NCBI RefSeq assembly: GCF_028807635.1
Contig: NZ_JARBAX010000001.1
Span: 2,183,001 to 2,247,000, forward strand
DNA length: 64,000 bases
Reading direction: 5' to 3'
Source of the DNA: Streptomyces spiramyceticus
GTDB lineage: Bacteria; Actinomycetota; Actinomycetes; Streptomycetales; Streptomycetaceae
This document shows, piece after piece, positions 51,022 through 59,776 of the stretch (positions are counted from its first letter, which is position 1; every line of letters starts with the position of its first letter). The notes under the pieces were generated by a model. The model did no database searches, was not told where the DNA came from, and saw only the letters and a list, made by a program, of their open reading frames with translations. The position numbers and the translations under genes are program-made.

Positions 51022-52137
51022 TCACCCGGGGAACGCCACATCCGCATGCCCGAAGACCGGCGCGAGCACCAACTGCGCGGCGCCCTCCGCGACTCCGTAT
51101 CCGTGCCCTCCCCCCGCAACGGCGACCGGCACAGCGGCCGCACCGCCCTCGCGCCGCGCGAGTTCACCGAGCATCTCGCCCACACCTCGTACGAAGACCT
51201 CTTCATGGGCGGCGACGACACGACCGCCGAGCAGTACGCGGTCGATGTCGAGCAGGCCGACGAGATTGGCGGCCCCGGCGCCGAGGACCCGTGCGGCCTC
51301 GGCGATGTCGCCGCGGGCGACGGCGGCGAGGCACAGCGCCTCGATGCAGCCGCGACCGCCGCAGTCGCAGGCGGGGCCGTCCAACTGCAATGTCTGGTGC
51401 CCGAATTCCCCGGCCCCGGTCCGCGCCCCGCGATAGAGCGCACCACCGAGTACGAGACCGGCGCCGAGCCCGGTACCGAGATGGAGGTACGCGAAGGACC
51501 CGCCGGAGGGCCGGGCCCGCAGGGCGAGCCCGAGGGCGGCGGCGTTGGTGTCCTTGTCGACGACGACCGGCAGCCCGAGCCGCGCACCGAGTACGTCCCG
51601 CAACGCGAACCCGTCCCACTGCGGAAACCCGGTGACGCGATGCAACACCCCGCGCCGGTGGTCCAACGGCCCGGGCGCGGCCACCCCGACCCCGAGCACC
51701 CGCCCACCAGGCACGGGCCCCAGCACCCCGACCTCCCGTTCCGCCGCCGCGACCACCGCCTCCGCCCCCGCCCCGAAGTCCAGCGGCGCGCTCCGCACAG
51801 CCACCGTCGCCCCGGCCAGGTCCACCAGAACCGCCGTCAGCTCATCGCGGTCCAGGTGCAGCCCGACCGCGTACCCCGCATCCGGCACCAGCCGCAGTAC
51901 GGTCCGCGGCTTGCCGCCCGTCGAGGCGCGTCGGCCCGCCTCCGCCACCAGCCCCTCCGCCCGCAGCCGGGCGGTGATCTTGCTGACGGCCTGGGGCGTG
52001 AGCCCCGTGCGTTCGGCGAGCTCAAGACGGCTGATGCCGCCCTCGCCCGCCGTGCGCAGTAGGTCGAGCATCAGCGCCGCGTTGTGGCTGCGCAGCGCCG
52101 GCAGGTTTACGCCCGTACCAGTACTGGTCCTGTTCAC
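51022..52137 (-). CDS. ROK-family transcriptional regulator
   Basis: 371 residues. An N-terminal winged helix (SRLELAERTGLTPQAVSKITARL) precedes a ROK kinase-like domain with the zinc motif CDCGGRGCIEA and DKDTNAAALG. It is divergent from the oxidoreductase operon, and a palindrome lies between the two. It probably represses that operon until a sugar binds. Confidence 0.92.
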   Translation of the reverse strand: MNRTSTGTGVNLPALRSHNAALMLDLLRTAGEGGISRLELAERTGLTPQAVSKITARLRAEGLVAEAGRRASTGGKPRTVLRLVPDAGYAVGLHLDRDELTAVLVDLAGATVAVRSAPLDFGAGAEAVVAAAEREVGVLGPVPGGRVLGVGVAAPGPLDHRRGVLHRVTGFPQWDGFALRDVLGARLGLPVVVDKDTNAAALGLALRARPSGGSFAYLHLGTGLGAGLVLGGALYRGARTGAGEFGHQTLQLDGPACDCGGRGCIEALCLAAVARGDIAEAARVLGAGAANLVGLLDIDRVLLGGRVVAAHEEVFVRGVGEMLGELARREGGAAAVPVAVAGGGHGYGVAEGAAQLVLAPVFGHADVAFPG

Positions 52138-52162
52138 GGCCCCATTGTCCCTTGCGCTTGCA

Positions 52163-52185
52163 CTTTGGCAACAGCGTTGCTTAAG
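52163..52185. promoter_or_regulatory. Candidate ROK operator
   Basis: CTTTGGCAAC and GTTGCTTAAG flank AGC; eight of ten positions pair. It lies between the divergent ROK and oxidoreductase genes, ending 8 bases before the oxidoreductase ATG. The 56-base gap has little room for anything else. Confidence 0.6.
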
Positions 52186-52193
52186 TGAGGAGC

Positions 52194-53306
52194 ATGACTG
52201 GCACCGGCATCGCCCATGGCACCGACACCCGCGCCCCGCTGCGCGTAGGACTCGTGGGCTACGGCCTCGCGGGCTCCGTCTTCCACGCCCCGCTCATCGC
52301 CACCACCGAGGGCCTCGCCCTCGACACGGTCGTCACCTCGAACCCGGAGCGGCAGGAGCAGGCCCGCGCCGAGTTCCCCGACGTCCGCCTCGCGGCCTCG
52401 CCCGACGAGCTGTGGGAGCGCGCGGACGAGCTCGACCTCGTCGTGATCGCCTCGCCCAACAAGACCCACGTCCCGATCGCGGCCGCCGCCCTCGAAGCGG
52501 GCCTGCCGGTCGTCGTGGACAAGCCGATCGCCGGCACCGCCGCCGAGGCGCGCGAGCTGGCCGCCCTCGCCGACGAGCGCGGCCTGCTGCTCTCCGTCTT
52601 CCAGAACCGCCGCTGGGACAACGACTTCCTCACCCTCCAGCAGCTGATCGCGGCCGGCGAGCTCGGCGACGTACAGCGCTTCGAGTCCCGTTTCGAGCGG
52701 TGGCGGCCGCAGACCAAGGGCGGCTGGCGCGAGTCGGGCGACCCGGCGGAGATCGGCGGGCTGCTGTTCGACCTGGGCAGCCACGTCGTCGACCAGGCAC
52801 TGGTCCTCTTCGGCCCGGCGGCCCAGGTGTACGCCGAGTCCGACGTACGCCGCCCCGGCGCCGAGGCAGACGACGACACGTTCATCGCGATCACGCACAC
52901 GAACGGCGTCCGCTCCCACCTCTATGTGAGCGCAACCACCGCCCAGCTCGGCCCGCGCTTTCGCGTGCTCGGCTCGCGCGCGGGCTTCGTGAAGTACGGC
53001 CTGGACCCGCAGGAGTCGGCCCTTCGCGAGGGCAGGCGCCCTGCGGCGGACGAGAGCTGGGGCGAGGAACCGGAGTCGGCCTGGGGCCACGTCGGCGCGG
53101 GCGAGTCCCCGCTGACCGGCGGCGGCACCCCGGTCCGTACGCTGCCGGGCAACTATCCGGCGTACTACGCGGCGATCGCCACCGCCCTGCGCGACGGCAC
53201 CGCACCCCCGGTCACCGCCGAACAGGCGGCAGCGGCCCTGGACGTACTGGAGGCGGCGCGGCGCTCGGCCCGCGAGGGCATCACGGTGGGGATGATCCCC
53301 GTATGA
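52194..53306 (+). CDS. Gfo/Idh/MocA-family oxidoreductase
   Basis: 370 residues; the ATG at 52194 is chosen, but no ribosome binding site is well spaced (GAGGAG is only 1 base away), so the transcript may be leaderless or the GTG at 52185 may be used. Rossmann motif GYGLAGSVFHAPL, DKPIAG and FDLGSHVVDQAL (catalytic His region) are present. It uses NAD(P) on a sugar or inositol-like substrate. Confidence 0.9.
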   Translation: MTGTGIAHGTDTRAPLRVGLVGYGLAGSVFHAPLIATTEGLALDTVVTSNPERQEQARAEFPDVRLAASPDELWERADELDLVVIASPNKTHVPIAAAALEAGLPVVVDKPIAGTAAEARELAALADERGLLLSVFQNRRWDNDFLTLQQLIAAGELGDVQRFESRFERWRPQTKGGWRESGDPAEIGGLLFDLGSHVVDQALVLFGPAAQVYAESDVRRPGAEADDDTFIAITHTNGVRSHLYVSATTAQLGPRFRVLGSRAGFVKYGLDPQESALREGRRPAADESWGEEPESAWGHVGAGESPLTGGGTPVRTLPGNYPAYYAAIATALRDGTAPPVTAEQAAAALDVLEAARRSAREGITVGMIPV

Positions 53307-53806
53307 GCCACACAAGTCACACAAGCCACAAGAGTCCCGGGAACCCTGTGAGCCCCACGATCGCCGAGCTGGTCGCCCAGGAACGCCGCCTGACGCTCCC
53401 CCGCTTCACCCACGAGGACGCCTGGGCACTGGGCAGCGTGCTCGTCGAGCTGGCGACCGAGCGCAATGCCCCGGTCGCCATCGACATCCGACGGGGCGCG
53501 CAACAGCTCTTCCACTGCGCCCTGCCGGGGTCGAGCGCCGACAACGACGCGTGGATCGACCGGAAGCGGCGGGTGGTCGAGCGGTACGCGGAGAGCTCGT
53601 ACCTGGTCGGCACGCGCTTCCGCGCCAAGGGCACGACGTTCGAGGACTCCTCGCGCCTGGACCCGGATGTGTACGCGGCGCACGGCGGGGCGTTCCCGAT
53701 CGCGGTGGAGGGAGCGGGCGTAATCGGCACGGTCACGGTCTCCGGCCTGCCCCAGGCGGAAGATCACGCACTGGTGGTCGAGGCGCTGGAACGCTTCACG
53801 CAGTAG
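53303..53806 (+). CDS. Heme-degrading-like/UPF0303 family protein
   Basis: 167 residues. Its ATG overlaps the oxidoreductase stop (ATGA). The N-terminus SHTSHTSHKS is a short repeat and not conserved; a GTG at 53348 (MSPTIAEL) is an alternative start. The body resembles the UPF0303/GlcG-HbpS-like fold (IDIRRGAQQLFHCALPG, GGAFPIAVEGAGVIGTVTVSG). Members are called heme-degrading domain proteins, but the role beside this oxidoreductase is unclear. Confidence 0.83.
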   Translation: MSHTSHTSHKSPGNPVSPTIAELVAQERRLTLPRFTHEDAWALGSVLVELATERNAPVAIDIRRGAQQLFHCALPGSSADNDAWIDRKRRVVERYAESSYLVGTRFRAKGTTFEDSSRLDPDVYAAHGGAFPIAVEGAGVIGTVTVSGLPQAEDHALVVEALERFTQ

Positions 53807-53969
53807 GGCAACACCGCCCGAGGTCCAGGGACTGGGGGCGGGGGGCTGAGGGTCAGAGACTGGGGGCGGGCTGAGGGTCAGAGACCGGGGGCGGGGGCTG
53901 AGGGCCGGGGGGCTGAGGCGGAGCCCCAGTCCCCCTCCCCCAGCCGGAAGGCACGACGCCAGACGGACG
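53807..53969. other. Convergent gap with low-complexity GGGGCTGAGGGTCAG repeats
   Basis: Two to three copies of GCTGAGGGTCAGAGAC with G-rich spacers between convergent genes. No clean terminator is seen. Confidence 0.55.
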
Positions 53970-54827
53970 CTACGCGTCCTTCAGCTCCTGCCGCTGCCGC
54001 CCCAGTCCCTCAACCTCAAGCTCCACCACATCGCCCGACCGCAGATACGGCTTCGGCTCAGGCTGCCCCATGGCAACCCCCGCCGGCGTACCCGTGTTGA
54101 TCACGTCACCCGGGTACAGCGTCATGAACTGGCTGACGTACCGCACCACTTCACCGACCGAGAAGATCTGATCCGCGGTGGTGCCGTTCTGCTTCAGCTC
54201 GCCGTTGACCCAGAGTTTCAGACCCAGCGCCTGCGGGTCCGGCACCTCGTCCGCAGTCACGAGCCATGGACCCAGCGGGTTGAACGTCTCGCAGTTCTTG
54301 CCCTTGTCCCACGTGCCGCCGCGCTCGATCTGGAACTCGCGCTCGGAAACGTCGTGCGCGACCGCGTACCCCGCGACATGCGCGAGGCCCTCGTCCGCCG
54401 AGTCCAGGTAGCGGGCGGTGCGCCCGATGACGACGGCAAGCTCGACTTCCCAGTCGGTCTTGGTGCTGCCGCGCGGTACGAGAACGGTGTCGTCGGGGCC
54501 GACGACCGTGTCCGGGGCCTTGAAGAAGATGATGGGCTCGGCCGGAATCGCCGCGCCCGTCTCGGCCGCGTGGTCGTGGTAGTTCAGCCCGATACACACG
54601 ATTTTCCCGATACGAGCGAGCGGCGGCCCGACCCGGTCCGCGCCCCCGTCGATCACCGGCAGTTCACCGGCGGCGGCAGCCGCCCGTACCCGACCGAGGG
54701 CGGCCTCGTCGGCAAGCAGGTCCCCGTCGATGTCCGGGACGAGGCCCGACAGATCCCTGAGCGTCCCGTCCTGGTCGAGCAGTGCCGGACGTTCGGCTCC
54801 CGCCGTCCCCACACGCAGCAGCTTCAT
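53970..54827 (-). CDS. Fumarylacetoacetate hydrolase-family protein
   Basis: 285 residues; the ATG at 54827 follows AGGAG. The metal-binding FAH fold is shown by CIGLNYHDHAAETGA, PIIFFKAPDTVVGP, WEVELAVVIGR and GTPAGVAMG. It probably hydrolyses or hydrates a diketo or enol acid in aromatic or sugar-acid catabolism. Confidence 0.92.
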   Translation of the reverse strand: MKLLRVGTAGAERPALLDQDGTLRDLSGLVPDIDGDLLADEAALGRVRAAAAAGELPVIDGGADRVGPPLARIGKIVCIGLNYHDHAAETGAAIPAEPIIFFKAPDTVVGPDDTVLVPRGSTKTDWEVELAVVIGRTARYLDSADEGLAHVAGYAVAHDVSEREFQIERGGTWDKGKNCETFNPLGPWLVTADEVPDPQALGLKLWVNGELKQNGTTADQIFSVGEVVRYVSQFMTLYPGDVINTGTPAGVAMGQPEPKPYLRSGDVVELEVEGLGRQRQELKDA

Positions 54828-54913
54828 GGTCAGTCTCCTCTGGTCGAGTGTCGCGCCCGGCGCCCGGCCGATGGACTGCGGCCATCGGAGGATTGGCCGA
54901 TCCTCCAAGGTCC

Positions 54914-54951
54914 AGGTCCAGTCTGCAAGACCCCGTTCACAGACTGGACCT
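54914..54951 (-). terminator. Hairpin after yidC-like gene
   Basis: AGGTCCAGTCTG and CAGACTGGACCT pair perfectly over 12 bases with a 14-base loop, starting 1 base after the end of the YidC-like gene. A second smaller palindrome, GGAGGAT with ATCCTCC (54887-54906), follows, just before the FAH gene. Confidence 0.8.
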
Positions 54952-55713
54952 TTACGCGGCAGTAGCAACCGCGTCACCGCTGACCGGAACGTCCCGGTAA
55001 AGGACGGCCCGCTCAACCGCGCTCCAGGTGGTGCTGGTGACGACGTACAACGCGGCGGCCAGCGGCACGACGGCCACCGTGATGAGCGTCGCGAAGGACA
55101 TCCACGGCATCACCTTGGCCATCGCCCCCATGGCTCCCTCCGCCCCTCCCGCGCCGGCACCGGGCAGCTGCGCCACGGACACGCCGGCCATCTGTTGCTT
55201 GGTACGCCGGAAATTGAACGTGGCCACCGCCGCCACGACCGCGAACAACGCGACGTACACCAGTCCCTGCGACCCGAAGGCCCCGCCGTCCGCGAGCGCG
55301 TCGGTCCAGCGGTCGCCGAGCGGGCTGGCGAAGAGCACATGCCCGAGAAGCTCATTCGATTCCCCTCCGATCTGCTGGCTGGAAAAAAGGTGGTACATGA
55401 GGAAGAACGCGGGCAGCTGGAAGAGGCTGGGCAGGCAGCCGGACAGCGGCGAGACCTTCTCCGCCGCATGCAGCTCCAAGATCGCCTTCTGGAGGCGCTC
55501 CGGGTTCTTGCCGTGCTTCTTGCGCAGCTCGGCGATCTGCGGCGCGAGCTTGGTGCGGGCTTTCTGTCCCCGGGCCGCCGCCCGCGACAGGGGGTGGATG
55601 GCGAGTCGTACGCACGCGGTGAAGAGGACGATCGCGGCTGCCATGGCCGCAGTGTGGAAGAACGGTTCGAGCAGGTCCGCGAGGTCGGCGACCAGGCTGG
55701 CGAAAACGGACAT
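54952..55713 (-). CDS. YidC/Oxa1-family membrane insertase, short paralogue
   Basis: 253 residues; ATG at 55713 behind GGAGG. Five membrane segments and the Oxa1 core (LSRAAARGQKARTKLAPQIAEL, GCLPSLFQLPAFFLMYHLF). It is shorter than the main YidC encoded beside rnpA in the origin region, so this is a second copy. It inserts or folds membrane proteins; a DUF6412-like gene sits upstream in the same direction. Confidence 0.9.
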   Translation of the reverse strand: MSVFASLVADLADLLEPFFHTAAMAAAIVLFTACVRLAIHPLSRAAARGQKARTKLAPQIAELRKKHGKNPERLQKAILELHAAEKVSPLSGCLPSLFQLPAFFLMYHLFSSQQIGGESNELLGHVLFASPLGDRWTDALADGGAFGSQGLVYVALFAVVAAVATFNFRRTKQQMAGVSVAQLPGAGAGGAEGAMGAMAKVMPWMSFATLITVAVVPLAAALYVVTSTTWSAVERAVLYRDVPVSGDAVATAA

Positions 55714-55839
55714 GGTGGTTGAGCCCTCCGAGGGTCTCGTCGTGCCGGAGCTGAGAAGAATCGGCATGACGACCCGCGTGGGCGCGGCAAACTTGCAGAA
55801 GCGAGCAGAAGAGAACGGAACAGAAAGCGGCGCGCGCCC

Positions 55840-56154
55840 CTACGCGATGGTCGTCGTCAGACGACGACCCGGCGCTCGGGGCCTCGTACGCCCACGCGCA
55901 TCGGGATCTCGCTGGGGCAGAAACGCGGTGCGCTGCTCACGGTCACGTATCGCTGTACGAACCCGGGTGCGCGGCACGGCGGGGACGGAGCGCGCGGATA
56001 TGACCGCACAGACGGCGAGCGCGGAACCGGCGGCGGCGGTTGCGGCGACCGCGACGGCGGCGGAGAAGCTGCCGTTGTCGATGAGGAGGACTTCGCTAAG
56101 GAGGAAGAGCGCAAGACCGACAGTGCGCACGAGCCGCGCCGAGTAACTGATCAT
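55840..56154 (-). CDS. Small membrane protein, DUF6412-like
   Basis: 104 residues; ATG at 56154 behind GGGGGAAG. Two hydrophobic segments (TVGLALFLLSEVLLI, AAAVAVAATAAAGSALAVCAVI) are followed by an Arg-rich tail. It sits 126 bases upstream of the YidC paralogue in the same direction and is probably its partner. Family name from memory. Confidence 0.7.
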   Translation of the reverse strand: MISYSARLVRTVGLALFLLSEVLLIDNGSFSAAVAVAATAAAGSALAVCAVISARSVPAVPRTRVRTAIRDREQRTAFLPQRDPDARGRTRPRAPGRRLTTTIA

Positions 56155-56320
56155 GCTTCCCCCTCTCTCCACTACTACCTGACGAACATCGCGCCCCGCA
56201 GGTTCCCCGAATGCAAGAAAGACCCAAGACCTACTGCGCTCCGCAAGGGGGCCCTAGGTACACCCCGGTTGGGGGCACAGACCCATCGCCCGGGCAAGAG
56301 CCCCTCAACAGAATCACCAC

Positions 56321-57718
56321 ATGACGACGAACAAGCCCGCAACTCACCAGCGAACCGGCACCCTTGACCGCCGCAGCCTGCTACGAACAGCCGCAATCAC
56401 GGTCGCGACAACGACAACGGCAACAACAACCGCAACAACGGCGACCGCAACCGCAACCGCAAGCACGCACGCCACTCCCACCCCACTGGAAGCCCTGAGC
56501 CGCCACGCCCGCCCCCTGACCGACCTGAACCACCTCAGCCGCATGATCGGAGGTGCCCGCGTAGTAGGGCTGGGCGAGGCCAGCCACAGCGCCCACGAGT
56601 TCTTCACCCTCAAGCACCGCGTCTTCGGGCATCTCGTCGCGACCAAGGGCTTCACCACCTTCGCCCTCGAAGCGAGCTGGAGCGCCGGGCTGCGCCTCGA
56701 CGACTACGTGGTGCACGGCACCGGCGACCCGGAGCAGATCATGAGCGAGGAATTCCAGGGCCAGTACATGTTCTGGGACACCGAGGAGTACCTGGACCTG
56801 ATCCGCTGGATGCGCCACTACAACACCGCCCACCCCACCAAGCCAAAGCTCCGCTTCATCGGCAACGACCTCGGCTACCCCGGCCGGGAAGTCTTCGACC
56901 GCGTAGCCGCCTACCTCACGACCTACCGCCCCGATCTGGCCACCCGTATCACCGCACTGCACGCGGACCTGAAGCCCGGCGTCGGCACCCAGGCCGGCGA
57001 GTGGATGCAGCGGCAGCTGACGAAGGACCTCACGCTGCGCCGGGCCGACGCCGACCGGGCCCGGCGAGCCCTCACCCTGCTGCGCGAGCAGGGCCACCCG
57101 AAGAACCAGAACCACCGCACGGAACGGGCATACGCCGAGACGCTCCAACACGCCACCGCGATTGCGCAGAGCTTCACCGCCTACGCGTTCCCCGGCGAAC
57201 AGTTCCCGGAGCGAATGCGCTACCGCGACAAGGCGATGGCGGCCAACACCGCATGGTGGCTCGACCACACCAACGACGGCGGCAAGATCCTGCTCGCCTC
57301 CAACAACGGCCACGTCGCGTACACCAGCGACAACCCGGCGGAGTTCCCCGAGCCGACCGGCGCGCACCTGCGCAAGCGACTGGGCAGGCGCTACGTCAGC
57401 ATCGGCCTGACCTTCAACCAGGGCACCATAAACGCACTCCCCGACTACACCGCACAGCACCCGAAGACGTACGAAGTACCACCCGCGCCGGCAGGCCACA
57501 ACGAACACATCCTCGACCAGATCCGCCCCGGCGACCACGCCGACTACGCCCTCGACCTGCGCACAGCACCACCAGCGGCCCGCGACTGGCTGGCGACACC
57601 GCGCCCCACCCGCTCGTACGGCCTGTACTGGTCACCCGACGCCCCGGAAACGGCCCTGATCAGCTCCTACGACATCCTCATCCACCTGCACGAGACAGAG
57701 GCAGCCCACCTGCGCTGA
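56321..57718 (+). CDS. Erythromycin esterase-family protein, Tat-exported
   Basis: 465 residues. A twin-arginine motif DRRSLLRTAA is followed by a long Thr/Ala run from about residue 28 to 48, coded by ACA/GCA-type repeats. The esterase fold shows GLGEASHSAHEFF, FALEASWSAG and ASNNGHVAYT, with the catalytic-type histidines of the Ere family. Many such proteins do not touch macrolides, so resistance should not be assumed. Confidence 0.85.
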   Translation: MTTNKPATHQRTGTLDRRSLLRTAAITVATTTTATTTATTATATATASTHATPTPLEALSRHARPLTDLNHLSRMIGGARVVGLGEASHSAHEFFTLKHRVFGHLVATKGFTTFALEASWSAGLRLDDYVVHGTGDPEQIMSEEFQGQYMFWDTEEYLDLIRWMRHYNTAHPTKPKLRFIGNDLGYPGREVFDRVAAYLTTYRPDLATRITALHADLKPGVGTQAGEWMQRQLTKDLTLRRADADRARRALTLLREQGHPKNQNHRTERAYAETLQHATAIAQSFTAYAFPGEQFPERMRYRDKAMAANTAWWLDHTNDGGKILLASNNGHVAYTSDNPAEFPEPTGAHLRKRLGRRYVSIGLTFNQGTINALPDYTAQHPKTYEVPPAPAGHNEHILDQIRPGDHADYALDLRTAPPAARDWLATPRPTRSYGLYWSPDAPETALISSYDILIHLHETEAAHLR

Positions 57719-57727
57719 GCCACTGCC

Positions 57728-58552
57728 CTACCGCGGCCTCATGGATGCCAGCTTCCCCCACACCACCAGCCGGTACTTGGACGTGTACTCGGGCGTGCAG
57801 GTAGTAAGCGTCAGGTAATAACCGGCCTCGCTGTACCCAACCCCCGTACGGACATTGCTCCGCGGAACCTTCGCGATCACCCCGCCGTCACGCGCCGAAG
57901 TCTGCGCAAGCCCCTTGTCGACGACGTACGTATAAACGGCGTCCCGCGTCTCGACCCTGACCTCGTCCCCGCGGCGCAGCCGGTTGATGTAGCGGAAGGG
58001 CTCCCCGTGCGTATTGCGATGCCCGGCGAGCGCAAAGTTCCCGGCCCGGCCCGGCTGCGCGGTCTGCGGGTAGTGCCCGACGTACCCCTTGTCGAGTACG
58101 CCGCCCTTGCTGACGCCCTGCGCGACGGGCGCGGTCACGCCGAGGCGGGGGATGCGGAGGATGGCGTAGGCCTGATCCCAGCGGGGAGGCCCGGGCTTGG
58201 GCGTGACACGACGCGGGGAGGCCGCCCGATGACTCTCACCGGCGGCCTCAGGCGTAGGACTGGCATCCGGCACAACGGGCGCATCAGGCAAGTCACCACC
58301 CACGTCACCCACTTCCCCCGCCCTCACCGCCCACTCCCGCTCCAGCGCCTGCACCTTGCGCTCGGCACCGTCGCGGGCCTGGCGGTTGGTCCACCACAGC
58401 TGGTGTACGACGAGAAGCAGGACGACGACTCCGAACGTCACCGCGACCTCGGCGCCCGCCCACAGCCCACGCGCCGCAGCCGCACGCCCCCTGGAGGTGC
58501 GCTGCACCACAACCGGAATCCGTCTCTGCTCCCGCTCCCGCACGCCGGGCAC
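57728..58552 (-). CDS. Class E sortase
   Basis: 274 residues with one N-terminal membrane segment (VTFGVVVLLLVVHQLWW). Catalytic His in AGHRNTHG, Cys in LTTCTPEY and Arg in SKYRLVVWG. Class E enzymes anchor LAxTG proteins such as the one encoded at 49872. It converges on the esterase-like gene with a 9-base gap. Confidence 0.92.
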   Translation of the reverse strand: MPGVREREQRRIPVVVQRTSRGRAAAARGLWAGAEVAVTFGVVVLLLVVHQLWWTNRQARDGAERKVQALEREWAVRAGEVGDVGGDLPDAPVVPDASPTPEAAGESHRAASPRRVTPKPGPPRWDQAYAILRIPRLGVTAPVAQGVSKGGVLDKGYVGHYPQTAQPGRAGNFALAGHRNTHGEPFRYINRLRRGDEVRVETRDAVYTYVVDKGLAQTSARDGGVIAKVPRSNVRTGVGYSEAGYYLTLTTCTPEYTSKYRLVVWGKLASMRPR

Positions 58553-58664
58553 GATAAGACGTACCCCGGCAACTCTCCAGAGTCACGCCTGGCCCGAATC
58601 GCTTCCGATCTCTGTCGCTACGGGCTCTCTCACCGCCGCCCCGTACAGCAGTACGGTGTTCATC

Positions 58665-59681
58665 ATGCGCTCCGATACGCCTGCCGATCACGCCGACCAC
58701 ACCGCCGAAGCCGATCGACTGCTGCGCACCGCGGCGCAGTACCCCGAAGACCAGGAACCCCTGTACCTCCAGGCCGCGGCCCACCTGGAGCTGTCCGGCG
58801 ACCGAGCCCGGGCAGCGACCCTGTACGACCACCTGCTGGCCGCGTCCCCCGAGAACCCCGCCCTCGTAAAGGCCCTGAAGGCCGCGAACCTGTGGGAGTA
58901 CGGCCACGAGGCCGAGGCCCGCGCGATCATCGACGGCATCCGCGCCACGGCCCCGCGCGAGGCGGCGCCGTGGGAGATCATCGCGGAGGCACTGGAGGCC
59001 CACGACGAGCTCCAGGCGTCGCACGACTGCTTCACGAAGGCACTGACCCTCCTGGTCGACCCCGCGGAAGAGGTCCCGTACGCCGCCCAGTCACTCCTCA
59101 TCGGCCGCCACCGCGTAGGCCGCCTCCTGGGCCTGCCGCACGACGAGTGGGACACCCTGGCCGACCTCGTCCACGCCGGCACCATCCCCCTGGACGAACT
59201 CCACGACCCGAAGCGCCTGTGGGCGCTGGGCTCGGACAACCCGGCGGAACTGAAGGCGGAAATCGCCCGCCTGCACGCCGAGTTGGGCTCCTACCGCACG
59301 GCGCTCTCCCGCCCGTTCCCGGTAGCGATGCTGCACTGGCCGGAGCAGGAACTGACCGAACTCCTGGCGGCGTACCCGTCCCTGACGACGGAATACCCCT
59401 CCCACGCAGCGCACTTGGCGGCGATCGAGTCATCCCTACGAGACCTGTCCTCCACAGGCACACAAAACCTGGGCATCGTCACGGCCACGGTCCCCTCCTA
59501 CGAGGCCTTCGCAGCCTCGGAGGGCGGCTCCCCCACAGACGCCTCACTCCTCCCCCAATACGCCACAACCCTGGCAGCCCGAGGCCTGGCCGTCCCTTGG
59601 CCTCCGGCCCGCAATGCGCCTTGCTGGTGCGGCTCGTCACTCCTGTACCGCAACTGCCACGGCGCCCCGACGCTGCAATGA
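58665..59681 (+). CDS. TPR and SEC-C motif protein
   Basis: 338 residues. TPR-like helices fill the N-terminal half (LYLQAAAHLELSGDRARAATLYDHLL). The C-terminus has a SEC-C zinc motif, CWCGSSLLYRNCHG. The ATG at 58665 is chosen. SEC-C tails bind zinc and often target ribosome- or SecB-related partners; the role here is unknown. Confidence 0.85.
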   Translation: MRSDTPADHADHTAEADRLLRTAAQYPEDQEPLYLQAAAHLELSGDRARAATLYDHLLAASPENPALVKALKAANLWEYGHEAEARAIIDGIRATAPREAAPWEIIAEALEAHDELQASHDCFTKALTLLVDPAEEVPYAAQSLLIGRHRVGRLLGLPHDEWDTLADLVHAGTIPLDELHDPKRLWALGSDNPAELKAEIARLHAELGSYRTALSRPFPVAMLHWPEQELTELLAAYPSLTTEYPSHAAHLAAIESSLRDLSSTGTQNLGIVTATVPSYEAFAASEGGSPTDASLLPQYATTLAARGLAVPWPPARNAPCWCGSSLLYRNCHGAPTLQ

Positions 59682-59776
59682 GCTGACCGCTCGCCTCTCC
59701 AGGTCAACAGTCCGCGGTTTGTCAGTGGTTGCTGTTAGAACTGAACCCCAGCGAATCACTGACCAAGGGAGTGGGA

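Noticed and set aside
56321..57718. Macrolide resistance gene
   Set aside because: It belongs to the erythromycin esterase superfamily, but most actinobacterial members have no known macrolide activity and no resistance context is present.
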